This document shows, piece by piece, positions 52,306-62,912 of a stretch of DNA of 64,000 nt (the first letter of the stretch is position 1; every line of letters begins with the position of its first letter). Below the pieces are notes generated by a model. It was not told the DNA's origin. It worked only from the letters and a program-made list of their open reading frames with translations, and made no database searches. The stretch spans positions 900,001 through 964,000 of the forward strand of contig JBBBDQ010000754.1 in assembly GCA_037127315.1 (NCBI GenBank), read 5' to 3'. The translations under genes were made by a program, and so were the position numbers. The DNA is from Ascarosepion bandense (lineage: Eukaryota; Mollusca; Cephalopoda; Sepiida; Sepiidae).

Positions 52306-53038
52306 GGTCGGCACAACCTACGGCTCGCGGGCTGGATCCGGCCCGCGAAAGCATTCTGACCGGCCTGCGAAGGCATTTTGACCGGCCCGCGGGCTGGATT
52401 ACCAATGACTCTATTTTTAACATGAAAGACGAGGCTTTCGAATTCAACAAAAGGCCTGCTGTCATCATCCTCTGATCGACCCAAACGAATTTGAATACTA
52501 TGACCGCAAAAACATGATCAAAACCCAATCATATCCATTTCTGCGTAAAACATAAAACAATAAACATAAAAAGTAATTTTAAATACCGAAATATAATCCA
52601 AATGAATGTAGTCAGTGCTCTTGGTACTTACTTATTCAAAAAGAAATAAATTCAGGATTTTGTTTCGTTTTAGTAATTTGTTTAAAAATTGAAAGAAAAA
52701 CCATAAAATATAAAATATATTGCGATTTTTGATTCCCGGATATAAAGAAAAAAATAATTTTTAGTGACGTCATAAATTCATCTATTTCACTTCAGTTGAT
52801 TTTTTTCACTTTGAAGTATTTTGACGTTCCTTTGTTAGGCGTTTTTGAATTTTAGAATTTCTTTTGTTTTCTGATTTCTCAATGTTTATTTTCGTTATAG
52901 TTTAAATATTTAGGTTTACAGGAGTCTGCTTATGGAACGTTCCTTGATTTTTCATTAAGACCTTCGTCCGGCCCGCGACCCGTCATTATAACATGATCCG
53001 GCCCGCGGGGTCGAACGAATTGCCGAGGCTGTTGTATG
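52306..53038. mobile_element. hAT-like non-autonomous element
   Basis: The ends are CAAGGGTCGGCACAACCTAC on the left and TTGCCGAGGCTG (complement CAGCCTCGGCAA) on the right, resembling hAT terminal repeats (CAGNGGTCGGCAA type). Both ends have GGCCCGCG-rich subterminal repeats (GATCCGGCCCGCG twice on the left region, and on the right). The interior is AT-rich without a transposase. A matching 8-bp target duplication is not clear. Confidence 0.6.
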
Positions 53039-53226
53039 GCATCGGGCAAAGACACTCGGCCTAGAGGTAAAATGCAAGTGGGTGGTGGTAAAGTCTCAGG
53101 GATCTTTTCCCTGTGACTGTGCACCACTCAGTAATTTAGTTATATCAGAAATGTATCTATCATAGAACATTTCATTTAGAAACCTACTACCTTGAGTGGA
53201 TTTTGAGTCTTTCATTAATTGGAAAA

Positions 53227-53230
<4 letters not shown>
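53039..53230. other. Unassigned
   Basis: Nothing recognised. Confidence 0.4.
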
Positions 53231-53266
<36 letters not shown>

Positions 53267-53686
53267 ATTGAATTTTTAATACTCAGTCTTTGGTCATAAT
53301 TGGGTTAAACCAGTGCACATTTGTATTAAAATGTGTTCAATACAATTATATTACAATAATTATATATAGATTTCCAAAATTCATGTTAAAATTTTCAAAC
53401 TGGCAATTTAAAATGTGCATTGTTCTAACCCTATTATGAGCGAAATAACTCATTTAAAAATGGAATATATATATATATATAAGAAAGAAAAATAAATTAT
53501 TATTAACCTGCTCTATCTTTTGGGTCTGACGAGCAGTTTTTTTTTTCCGGCTGCGAAATACGTATTACTCATGAAATTGTTGAATATCTAAATGTTTTCT
53601 AAATAATATTACTCTTTTAAATTAAATAATTTTTTTTAGTTCGTCTCTATCGGAATTCACCTGACTTATAAACCAAGTATTCTACG

Positions 53687-53727
<41 letters not shown>

Positions 53728-54060
53728 TTTTTATTTGTTGTAAGATAATATTTTTTAATGAATACATGTAAAGTATAGAGGAAAGTGTTCTAAAATCCAT
53801 AGATAACTCATCCCTGTTTTGATAATTTTTGTGTTGTTTGAGTATTCCAGTGGTTCATTAAAAATCCCTGTTCGTACGTCTAAAAATTGGTAAATCAGTT
53901 ACTGTAAAAAGTCTGAAAATACCAAAAGGTTCAAACCTAGGTCGCGGAAATAACTCATTTCCAAATGAATAATATTCAAAAGTTCTACAATATAATTGTA
54001 TTGAACGCTTTCTAATACAACTGTGTACTGGTCCATTATAATTATGACAAAAACCTAACT
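53231..54060. repeat. TA-flanked repeats, partly inverted
   Basis: (TA)n tracts lie at 53231-53262, 53466-53482 and 53686-53724. TTGGTCATAATT...GTGTTCAATACAATTATATT (53290-53350) returns inverted at 53985-54052. GCGAAATAACTCATTTAAAA (53439) and GCGGAAATAACTCATTTCCA (53944) are direct copies, and a third is near 34270. Confidence 0.65.
53521..53571 (+). ncRNA. Hammerhead ribozyme motif, family II, intact core
   Basis: Stem I TGGGT (53521-53525) with ACTCA (53567-53571), one G-U. Core CTGACGA (53526-53532). Stem II GCAG/CTGC with a long T-rich loop. GAAA (53555-53558). Stem III ATA/TAT around CG. The site is expected after T53566. Confidence 0.75.
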
Positions 54061-54337
54061 AGCATTGGGTGAGCTTATCTTCCTATAAGTATTCTACTGA
54101 CTGTCAGCTAAATTGCTGACAGATGTCATAGAATGATCTCCAGATTCAAAAGGTTTACATTGGATATACTAAAACCACTTTAAATACAGATGGTATTTGC
54201 ATTTCAATTCTTTAAAAATGAATACGTACCAAACATCCCTTTCTGCGTATATTTTTGCAATTAAAAGATACAAATAACCCCATCCCCAAAAAGTCAAATA
54301 CAAAAATCTGGAAAAAAAAGAATTCGTAAATTAATCT
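54061..54337. other. Unassigned
   Basis: No gene or repeat recognised. Confidence 0.4.
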
Positions 54338-54341
54338 ATGA

Positions 54342-54380
<39 letters not shown>
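54338..54380 (+). repeat. (ATT)n at the 3' end of the R4/Dong-like LINE
   Basis: TAA repeats when read on the element's strand. Confidence 0.9.
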
Positions 54381-55164
54381 GTCATTTTTCATCATATTTC
54401 GATTTCTGCTTTGGTCTCACTACCAACCAAGTCTGCGGGGAGACCTAAGGCAGGTCGCGGCGTGTTGTTATGGCTCCATTTCATGTTTTTCTATCTTCCC
54501 TATCATCCCTAGCATTACATAGATAAAGTTTTCCTTAGTGTGTAGGCTGTACTTAATAAGACAATTTTTTGTATATCTCTTCAGTTGGGGTTTCCAGGGA
54601 TTTTTTCATTGTGTTGTTTTGTTCAATTTTTTATCATTTCAAGTGCACCTACTATCACTGGCACAACTCTTGTTTTCAATTTCCACATTTTTTTCTATTC
54701 CAATTTCTAGGTCTTTATATTTTGACAGTTTTTCAAATTCCTTGATTGCTATGTTACAATCCGCTGGACAAACCATATCAATTAATAGACAAGTTTTCTC
54801 CTTCTGGTTTTTAACAATAATGTCTGGCCTGTTTGCTTCAATTTTTCTGTCTGTGTAGATGGTGTAATCCCACAGAATGGTTACATCTTCTATTTCTGTA
54901 ACCGGTGTTGGGTGATGTTCATACCAGTGTTTGTTTACAGCTTTTCCATAATGTTTGCACATTGTCCAATGTAAATATTGCCCAACTCTATCGTGGCGAT
55001 TTTTATATTCATTTGGAGCAAGCACAGAACAGCCTGAGATTAGGTGGTCTATTGTTTCTTGGTGTTTATCACAAAACCTGCATTTTGGATCCATATTATT
55101 ATGCATAATATTTGCCTGAAAGTTTCTAGTGAAAAGACTTTGGTCTTGTGCTGCAAGAATAAAG
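54381..55164 (-). pseudogene. R4/Dong-like LINE: restriction-like endonuclease domain and 3' UTR
   Basis: This is the C-terminal part of a site-specific non-LTR retrotransposon. The frame 55150-54639 has the zinc-knuckle-like CRFCDKHQETIDHLISGC (C-x2-C-x8-H-x4-C), then RPDIIVKN...LLID, which fits the PD-x14-D active-site pattern of restriction-like endonucleases, and CPADCNIAIKEFEKLSKYKD. A frameshift near 54640 interrupts the expected continuation (VVPVIVGALE is readable in another frame), and a further word IQKIVLLSTAYTLRK follows before the 3' UTR. A shift near 55165 separates it from the RT frame. The domain nicks the target to prime reverse transcription. Confidence 0.8.
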
Positions 55165-56283
55165 CCTTAATCCAGATGCACGTAACCATCGATGAGTATT
55201 AACTTTGTCAACATTGGATTTATTGGCACGTTCTGGATATTGGCCATGCAGAGGTTTGTCTTGCCAGCGCTGTTTCATCTGTTCAAGAGCTTTATCTTTG
55301 GCTTTCATTTTCATATTCTTTGCCGCAATAGTTGGTTCTTGGCTTCTGTTTTGCTTTTCTACAGAATCTACTAACTGTAAATCTCGTTTGTATTTACTGC
55401 CTTCTTTTATTATTGAATATTTTTTCTTTCTTTCTTCATGTTGCCTTACTAATTGTATCATCCAATCCTTTGTTGTTTCTATGTATGTTAGTAAGCCAAT
55501 AGTTGTTGTCTTGTATGACAATTCCAGCTGAATAAGACCTCTTCCACCTTCTTTACGGGGTATGTATAGACGGTCTACATCAGCCTTTGGATGATGCATC
55601 TTATGCTTAGAAAGAAGCTTTCTTGTTTTATAATCCATTCGCCTGATGTCGTTTAGAGTCCAGTTTAAGATGTTGAAGCTATATTGGACAACTGGGATTG
55701 CAAGGCTGTTAATGGCCATAACTCTGTTCTGAGAATTCAATTCAGTTTTTAATATCATGCGTAACCGTCTATAGTACTCTTTACTCACTATTTCTTTCAT
55801 TTTTTTATGGTGAATGTTTTCACTCTCATTTACACCTAGGTATTTATAAGCTTCTTCTGGTTTCAATTCTTTTATTGTTACAGCAGGGTCTAAGCTAATT
55901 GAGGATGTTTCTTGTATTGATCCACGTAAAACTGTAGCTTTAGCACATTTATTCAAATTGAATTTCATTCCAATGTCTTCGCTGAAGCATTTTACAGTTT
56001 GCAGAAGACCTTCCAGCTCATTATCATTCTTAGCATATAACTTTAAGTCATCCATGTAAAATAGATGGCTTATTTTCTTTTGGCCTATTTTATAACCACA
56101 TTCTGTATTATTAAGTTGACTGGTTAGTGCTATTAATGATATGCAGAATAGTAATGGAGACAAAGAATCACCTTGAAATATACCTCTTTTGATGTTTATT
56201 TCATCAGACTTATAGGTTCCATTTACATGATTGAGGTAAAGGGTTGTTTTCCATATAGACATGCACTGTTTGATGAAATTGAT
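55126..56283 (-). pseudogene. R4/Dong-like LINE: reverse transcriptase, 5'-truncated
   Basis: The frame begins inside the RT palm: IFQGDSLSPLLFCISLIALT (motif B) and FYMDDLKLYAKND (catalytic motif C, MDD in place of the ADD of the other LINEs). Then come MKFNLNKCAKATVLRG, EAYKYLGVNESENIHHKKMK, INSLAIPVVQYSFNILNW, PRKEGGRGLIQLELSYKTTT and a basic region. The first catalytic Asp is missing because the copy is truncated at FIKQCMSIW. The 5' break lies directly in (TAA)n, and the 3' end lies in (TAA)n too. An N-terminal zinc finger would be expected in a complete element and is not present. Confidence 0.85.
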
Positions 56284-56357
56284 GATATTATTATTATTAT
56301 TATTATTAGTCTTAATTTTTTTATACATATATTTTTATATATATATTTTTACACATA

Positions 56358-56389
<32 letters not shown>

Positions 56390-56402
56390 ATTATTTTATT
56401 AC
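56284..56402 (+). repeat. (ATT)n blocks at the 5' break of the LINE
   Basis: ATT runs at 56284-56307 and 56357-56400 separated by TA-rich sequence. Confidence 0.9.
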
Positions 56403-56466
56403 TATCATTTAGGATCTTTTTTATTTTTTCTAATAATAATATTATTATTATTATTAGTGTTAAAAG

Positions 56467-56502
<36 letters not shown>

Positions 56503-56847
56503 CTTGTATTAATATTATTTTGTTACTATTATTTAAGATCTTTTTCATTTTTAATATTAAGATTGTATTTTAATATTTTATTTTTCATTTTCTTATATAA
56601 TTTTTATTGTTTTAAATATTCTAACTATATTTATAATAATAATACTAGTGCTTATATTTTAGTTTGTATTAAAAAGTATGATTTACAATTTATTCTTTAC
56701 CGTAAATATATCCCATTATATTTAAAACTAAACTTTAATGCTAAATTTACATGTCATGTTTTTCCAAAGAAAGCAGATGCATTGCAATAGACGCTGCTGT
56801 TGATCGAAGCCGTTAAGTTTAACTTCTTTCTCAATATACTGTTATTT
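56403..56847. other. Very AT-rich stretch
   Basis: (ATT)n near 56437-56457, (TA)n near 56470-56502. No gene. Confidence 0.4.
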
Positions 56848-57497
56848 TTTTTTTTTAATAAGCGTTTTACCCCGAGCAAGGCATGTAACTGCCACTACTG
56901 CGCAGGGGGCTACACAGAGTGGAGAAAGGATGATTAAATATAGGAAATGTCCGAGGGTGGGTGATAGGCGGGTAGGGATACCGAGAATGGTTAAATATAG
57001 GAAATGTCAGAGGGTGGGTGATAGGCGGGTAAGGATACCGAAAATGAGGGTTGGGTAAATGAGAGTGTTCTGAGAATAATTGGGAGTTAGTGTGATAGGA
57101 AGTGTCTATTGACCCTACGTTTAAACACCTGAATATTGTAGCTGTCGGGAAAGCAGACTTGTGGAAGGGAGTTCCACAGGTGGGAAGCGCGAGAAAAGAA
57201 GCTGTTGGAGTAGAATTTACGGTTACATCTTATCTGTTTAACTGTAAAAGGGTGGGACCTAGTTACTAATCTAGTATCTCGTGTAAATTCGTGCATAGGC
57301 GGGACTAGTGATCTAAGCTCATCGGAGCAGAAGCCATGAAAGTACTTGTAGAAGAGGCACAGAGAAGCCACATCACGCCGGTGAGAGAGTGGTTGCAGCC
57401 GGTCTGCCAAGTCAGTATCAACCACGTTACAGATCCTCCTTTGTATTTTGTCAAGAAGCTCAAGGAGAGCAGCGGGGACACCCGACCAGATATGGCA
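56848..57497 (-). pseudogene. LINE-A 3' end with duplicated UTR segment
   Basis: The frame 57500-57087 is open: CCHIWSGVPAALLELLDKIQ, ADRLQPLSHRRDVASLCLFY, FSRASHLWNSLPQVCFPDSY and RRVNRHFLSH. The 3' UTR contains a tandem duplication of about 56 bp (TTAAATATAGGAAATGTC at 56935 and 56991). The tail is at 56848. Confidence 0.85.
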
Positions 57498-57700
57498 GCA
57501 AATTCTCTTTCCCTTTTTTCTTTTTTCTTCTTTCATTTATCAATTTTCTGTATTTTTGTTTTTCTTTCTCTCTTTGGGGTTTTTTGAATGAGCGAGGAAA
57601 TGTTTTTCTAGATTACCGTTACAAATGTCTGTTCTCCATATGGGCATGTGAGTGTCTGTGTGTAATTATTTTCGGGATGGTTTTGAATATTAACGTTTGT
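57498..57700. other. Pyrimidine-rich, unassigned
   Basis: No gene seen. Confidence 0.4.
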
Positions 57701-57706
57701 ATCATT

Positions 57707-57752
57707 TGGGTCTGACAAGCAGCACGTTTAGCTGCGAAATACGTATTACCCA
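57707..57752 (+). ncRNA. Hammerhead ribozyme motif, family II, best stems
   Basis: Stem I TGGGT/ACCCA (57707-57711 with 57748-57752) is perfect. Stem II GCAGC/GCTGC (57719-57723 with 57731-57735) is perfect. GAAA is at 57736-57739 and stem III is ATA/TAT around CG. The core box reads CTGACAA: the essential G8 is A, so this copy should be slow or dead. Confidence 0.7.
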
Positions 57753-57779
57753 TTGAAATTATAGAATATCTAAAATGTT

Positions 57780-57800
57780 ATATATATATATATATATATA
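57780..57800 (+). repeat. (TA)n tract, left flank of mariner
   Basis: Supplies the TA target site. Confidence 0.9.
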
Positions 57801-58689
57801 CAACGGTCATTCAATAAATACAGTGAATGTTTTGGTATAAGAACTTCTAATATAGGTAGAAGCTTACTTTTTCTTCAACCTAGTTTCTCAGCAGTGTCAC
57901 ACAGTTTTCCCACCTGTGCACAAACTCCTGTATTGCCTCAGAATAAAAATCTTTGGACTGATGTCTCAGCCAATCGCTCACAGCACTTTTGACTTCCTCG
58001 TCACTTTCAAACTTCGTGCCTCTCATGAACGCTTTCAAGGGACCAAACAGGTGAAATTCATGAAGGGGCAGAGTCTGGGCTGTAAGGGGGATAGGGGAGC
58101 AGTTCCCAGCCCAGCTCGTTGATGGTCTGCACCGTTTGGACTGCTGTGTGAGGCCTTGCAGCTGACCTTCGAGTAGGTAAGGTCCTTATGGACAATTTTG
58201 TGTGCTGTCCCAACAGATAGGCTAAAAGTCCTTGTAATGTCATCCAATGTCACTCTTCTGTCAGACTGAATGAGGTCATTAACTGATTTGATCACATCAG
58301 GAAACCTCACTTCAGTGGGCCTTCCAGACCTGTCTTAATCCTCGACACTGCTCCGTCCATCTTTAAACAATTTAGCCTACTTGTAGACATTTTTTTGTCT
58401 GAAACTAATGGCACCATGCACAGTTGATATTCTCCTATGAATTTCAACTGCTTTGCACCCTTCAGCAACCAAATATTTGATAACTGACCTCTGTTCAATC
58501 CTGAAGCATGCTTCTTGGACGGCCATCTTTGTTAATCTTGAAAACTCTCAAAGTTTTTTTTCAATCTGCAAAAAAATTAAATCCCTTTGAAAAAGTAGTA
58601 ATGGAAAAATGTTTAAAAAAAATGTAAGCTTCTATCTGTATTTGAAGTCCTTATACCGAAAAATTTACTTTATTTATTAAATGAACCTC

Positions 58690-58690
<1 letters not shown>
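57801..58690 (-). pseudogene. Mariner-family transposon with internally deleted transposase
   Basis: A cut-and-paste DNA transposon between TA dinucleotides. Terminal inverted repeats of about 65 bp face each other (CATTCAATAAATACAGTGAA on the left; the right end's complement reads CATTTAATAAATAAAGTAAA). The minus strand encodes the N-terminal DNA-binding part (EQRSVIKYLVAEGCKAVEIH; VRFPDVIKSVNDLIQSDRRV; TLDDITRTFSLSVGTAHKIV). It then jumps at KVSCKASHSS to RPHTAVQTVQTINELGWELL, PYPPYSPDSAPS, and in a further frame GTKFESDEEVKSAVSDWL. The stretch holding the first two catalytic Asp residues is gone; the third (YSPDSAPS) remains. Several stops and shifts are also present. It cannot transpose unaided. 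Confidence 0.85.
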
Positions 58691-58724
<34 letters not shown>

Positions 58725-58760
58725 TTATATTTATATATATATATAAACTTTTTTTTATAA
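58691..58760 (+). repeat. (TA)n-rich tract
   Basis: TA runs separated by AACTTTATATT. Confidence 0.9.
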
Positions 58761-59126
58761 ATGGAACTTTGTGTGTGTGTGTGTGTGTGTGTCTATATCT
58801 GTGTGTGTCCGTTACGTATAGACTCCGAAACGGCTGAACCGATTTTCTTGAAAATTTACACAGTTGTACTATAAGTGTCTGCGAGTGTTCTTAGTTAGAT
58901 TTTTTGTCGAGGTACCCCCGATAAATATCGAAAATCGATAATCGAAAAAATCGGGTTATAGAAGGAGTGGTCCGATTTTAATCAAATTTGATACACTCAT
59001 AGACAAAGACATAAGAAACGATATTCAGAAGTTTTAAGGTTGTAGTTCTTACAATTGTGCAGAAAATTGATAGTATATATATAAAAGCTTTCATTACACC
59101 CGAGCAACGCCGGGCCATACTGCTAG
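58730..59126 (+). mobile_element. Helitron, divergent short copy
   Basis: The 3' end TTTCATTACACCCGAGCAAC, GCCGGGCCATACTGCTAG is shared with the other Helitrons, with the CCCG/CGGG hairpin intact and host T after CTAG. The inside differs (GACTCCGAAACGGCTGAACC), and the 5' end is uncertain within TA repeats near 58730. Confidence 0.7.
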
Positions 59127-59442
59127 TATATATATAAGAGATTTCTTTCTCAATATAATTGTATTGACATTGCAAGGTTTTTTCTGATAAAACTACGTTT
59201 CTCATTATTTGTTCCTAAGTAATCTTTTGTTTCTTAAAACCTTGTTTTGTCTTTGGAAGAAATCTCTCGCTATCCTAATGGTGGTACAGATTTTGGTGTT
59301 AAACTTTCCGTGCTCTGTTAAATGTTGTCCAGATGTTTAAATTGGTGTACTTCCTTCATTCTGATGTCCCTAATTTATGTTTTTCGTTTGCTTGTTTAAC
59401 GGCATATCAACACTTTATGGGTCATTTATTGCCACAATTTAA
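59127..59442. other. Unassigned
   Basis: No gene or repeat recognised. Confidence 0.4.
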
Positions 59443-60078
59443 TTTTTTTTTTAATCATGTCACCCCAAGCAAGGCTTTCGATGCTGTTATAGCGCAGGGA
59501 GTTACACAGGGCGATAGACAAGTTAGGATGTACATAGGAGGAGGGTTGGGGAGAATGGGAGGGTTAGTGTGTTAGGAGGAGTCTATTGACCTTACATTTA
59601 AACTCCTGGAGGTTATAGCCGTCGGGAAAGCAAGCATGCGGAAGGGAATTCCACAGGCGGGAAGTGCGAGAAAAGAAGCTGTTGGAGTAGAAATTGCGGT
59701 TGCATTTCATATGTTTCACTGTAAAATGGTGGGACCTAGTTGCCAATCTAGTATCTCGTGCTAACTCACACCTAGGGGGCACCAGTGATTTAAGTTCATC
59801 AGAGCAGAAGCCATGAAAGTATTTGTAGACGAGGCACGGGGAAGCCACGTCACGCCGTTGAGAGAGTGACTGCAGGCGGTCAGCTAAGTCGGTATCAATC
59901 ACATTACAGATTCTTCGCTGTATTTTGTCAAGAAGCCCGAGGAAAATAGCAGGGCACCCGACCAGATGTGGCAACCGTATTCAAAACACGAGCGGATGGT
60001 AGATTTTTATAAGTGCAGGATAGTTTCAGGCGGAAAGAATTTCTGGGCCCTGCACAGAGAGCCAACTTTCATGAAATC
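59443..60078 (-). pseudogene. LINE-A 3' end
   Basis: The frame 59974-59567 encodes FLGLLDKIQRRICNVIDTDL, SQRRDVASPCLVYKYFHGFC, FSRTSRLWNSLPHACFPDGY and VNRLLLTH. The copy extends 5' to the FHESWLSVQ-equivalent DNA at 60078. The 3' UTR and tail are at 59443-59565. Confidence 0.85.
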
Positions 60079-60310
60079 TTTTGCGAGTAATTATTTTTGT
60101 TTTACTTGTAAATAATTCTTGATAAAGGCTAAATATATAGCAGAAAGCGTTCGAAAGGACATTAGCTTTAGACAATTCTTATATAATTCAAGTTCTGAAA
60201 AAAATTAAAAACTTAATGATTAAAAACTTAATGATAATACCTTGTCTGACATTTTTAATGAAACCTGTATGAAAGAGAGATTGTTGCCCAAATACACAAT
60301 ATATATTTAT
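60079..60310 (+). mobile_element. Penelope-like fragment
   Basis: TTAATGATAATACCTTGTCT and LSDIFNETCMKERLLPKYT (to about 60300) match 37950-38012. A degenerate core TTGATAA...GCAGAAAGCG lies upstream (60117-60150). Confidence 0.55.
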
Positions 60311-60420
60311 GCATTCGTCATCTACAAAAATAAAAAAGAGAAAAACGAAAGTAAAATAAAAAATGAGGAAAAGGAAAAGAAAACAGAAAGAAAAGAGAGT
60401 TAAAAAGAAAAAAAAGAAAG

Positions 60421-60735
60421 TAGCGTTGTGGTACAGTGGATATCGGCTCGGAACGGGAAAACTTGGAGCCGAGTTCGAATTCCAGTTGAATCCGTTGTAT
60501 TCCCTTTCGCGCAAATACCCTTGGGAAATGAACTAATCCTTCTCTCCCTTCCAGTTATGGGTTAAATAGCAGGACAGATTGGGTACTATAGCATTGGACG
60601 GCAGCCAGTTTACCGCAGAAAGCAATGGCAACCTACTGCTGGATAATCTTCTGCCCAGTGTATCCCGTATGGCACTTAACTGAGTGACTGAATATAATAA
60701 TTGGAATAATGATTAAGGCTTCTACTGGTCATAAA
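60421..60735 (+). mobile_element. SINE-A, internal hairpin deleted
   Basis: A-box-like TGGTACAGTGG, GAGTTCGAATTCC and the body are intact to CTTCTGCCCAGT. The CATGTCTC hairpin segment is then missing and the sequence resumes at GTATCCCGTATGGCACTTAA. It is followed by the GTGGGGGATC-family hairpin. Confidence 0.85.
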
Positions 60736-60778
60736 GTGCGGGATCAGTTTATTACTTCATAACAATTGGAAACCGATT
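60736..60778 (+). repeat. Hairpin, GTGGGGGATC family, truncated right arm
   Basis: AGTGCGGGATCAGTTTATTA is present; the pairing arm stops at AACCGAT. Confidence 0.75.
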
Positions 60779-60780
60779 AA

Positions 60781-61016
60781 TTAAAGTCCATAGACACTAC
60801 TAAAGACCGTGTCGGGCTCTTGTCTATTTACTCCAAAAGGGACTCTACCCCTCGGCGGACCCACGTTTTGTTTCCTATCCGTCCGATGGCACTGATGATC
60901 AAGCGAAAGCGGTGCTTCACTCAAAAAATGAAGCGGTGTTCACTAAAATCAAGAACGCAACTCGTATTATTTATTAGATAGTTCGCAGTGGAAGCCCTGT
61001 ATGTATTTCGATTGGC
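60781..61016. other. Unassigned
   Basis: 60889-60920 shows CTGATGA and GAAA only 6 nt apart, without a stem II. Confidence 0.35.
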
Positions 61017-61017
61017 A

Positions 61018-61317
61018 TTCAGTCAGTTATGTGCCATACGTGATACACGCTTGGGCGATCATGTCTCGAAAGAGACACGACTGACTGGGCAGATGATTAT
61101 CCCGCAGTAGGTTGACATTACTTTCTGCGGTAGGCTAGTTGCCAACCAAGGCTATAGAACCCAATATATCCTGTTATTTAACCCATAAATGGAAGGAAGA
61201 GACGGATTAATACTTTTCCCAAGGGTATTTGCGCAATGCAATGAATTCAAATGGATTTCGAACTCGGCTCCCCGATTTCTCGTTCCGAGCCGATATCCAC
61301 TGCACCACAACGCACAT
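61018..61317 (-). mobile_element. SINE-A, full-length
   Basis: Plus-strand view from CAGTCAGTTATGTGCCATAC to CGATATCCACTGCACCACAA. The CATGTCTC-GAAA-GAGACACG hairpin is present. Confidence 0.85.
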
Positions 61318-62144
61318 CCGATTGACATTACCAGAAGAAAAAAAATTGTTCATTATTGTGTAGGCACGTATTGCTTAGTGGTAGCATTCAAGCGTTGCGT
61401 CCTTCTACCTATGTATTCAACTCTACAATTACATTTAAAACAGTAAATAACAGAGTTAATGTGATAGAACGACAAAAGTCTTTAAGCGAAGAAGTAATGT
61501 GTTGTAATGTAAGAACCTGTCTTCCCCTAGCAACAGACTGTCGCACAATATAAATATACCACGCAGTAGATTACGAGCGAGCTGATGACCAGGAACGGGC
61601 CGAAGTACTCTACGCTCCATTTTGGTACAAAGTGAGTATTTTGTGGACTCTTAATATTTGTACCTTAGTACAATAAACCTTATTGTTGATTTAATCGTGT
61701 GTTCCTTAGTCTTTACCACTCGGACTAACCACTCATTTGTTTATATCGTATTTTCACGACACAACATAATGATCTATCGATTGAAACTTAAACACAATGT
61801 GTATTTTTTCCGACAAAAAAATAAATTCTCAGATATATCAGAGGAAAGAACACCACTTTTTATCCATTTCCTTTCTGAAATCTAAATTCATTAATCAAAC
61901 GGCACTCATTTGTATCAACGGAACCAAGACGTATAAACTTGGATGGATCATTTGAGATTAGTTAACGTTTTGTTAATATATTCTTGGTGTTCATAATGAC
62001 AACACCATAGCCCTTATCAGGTTTGATGATAATCAAAGTGTAGTTATACTTAAGGGATTTAATGATCTAATAATGCTCATTTCTCCATCTATATTCTGAA
62101 AATGAAATAGAAGAACTTGCATGAATATAAGCCAAGTCTGCTGT
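61318..62144. other. Unassigned
   Basis: 61569-61605 has CTGATGA followed by CCAGGAACGGGCC and GAAG, a poor hammerhead-like match. No gene is seen. Confidence 0.35.
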
Positions 62145-62912
62145 TAAGAAGTTTCTATTGCTAAATCCGCTGCTAAGATGATCGGTTCTCTGTGTAGAGC
62201 CATTAAGTTTTTCCTGTCTGAAACCGTTCTACACATATATAAATCCACCCTTGCATTTGATACTGCTGTCATATTTAGTCGGGTGCCCCTGCTATCCTCC
62301 TAAGGGTCTTTGAGAAAATCCAACCGAGAATCTATAATGTGATCGATCCCGAACTGGCAGCTCAAATACAGTCACTTCCATACCGGCACAATGTCGTTCC
62401 CTGTGTCTCTTTTACAAATACTTTCACGGCCTCTTCTCCGACGAACTTAGCTCTCTGTTGCCTCCTAAGCATGAGTTTACTCGAGCCGCAAGATTACCAA
62501 CCAGGTCCCACTGTTTTACTATGAAACCAATAAAATGTAAATGCAAATTCTACTTCATCAGCTTCTTTTCTCGCACTTCCCACCTGTGGAACTCCCTTCT
62601 GTTTACTTGCTTTCCCGAAAGCTACAATCTTCAGAAGTCTATATGTAAAGTTAATAGTCATCTCCTATCTCACTAATTTGCATCCTCACTCTCTCTCTCT
62701 CTCTCTCTCTCTCTCATGCTCTTTTCTTCGTCCATTCCACTCTCAGTAACTTCACCCTTCTCTTACCCACTTCCTGAAACGCCCTGTAACCTCTCACTCT
62801 TTCTAATAACTTTCCTGTCATTCTTTTTCATAACTTTCTTCTTATGTAGACCCCTGCGCACCAGTGGCAGTAAAATGTCTTTCTTGGGGTGATATGATTA
62901 TAAAAACAAATA
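62145..62912 (+). pseudogene. LINE-A 3' third, diverged
   Basis: Broken frames with SLCRAIKFFLSETVLHIYKS-type DNA (62190-62250), then frame 62458-62676 with PPKHEFTRAARLPTRSHCFT, SFFSRTSHLWNSLLFTCFPE and VNSHLLSH. A (CT)n run (62692-62715) lies within the 3' UTR. The tail is TTCTTGGGGTGATATGATTA plus A. Confidence 0.8.

Noticed and set aside
56173..56512. Ile/Leu/Tyr-rich frames
   Set aside because: They are translations of ATT and TA repeats on the strand opposite the LINE.
60889..60930. Hammerhead motif CTGATGA...GAAA
   Set aside because: Only six bases separate the two boxes, so no stem II can form.
61569..61620. Hammerhead motif CTGATGA...GAAG
   Set aside because: The GAAA box is altered and stem II pairs poorly; kept only as a remark.
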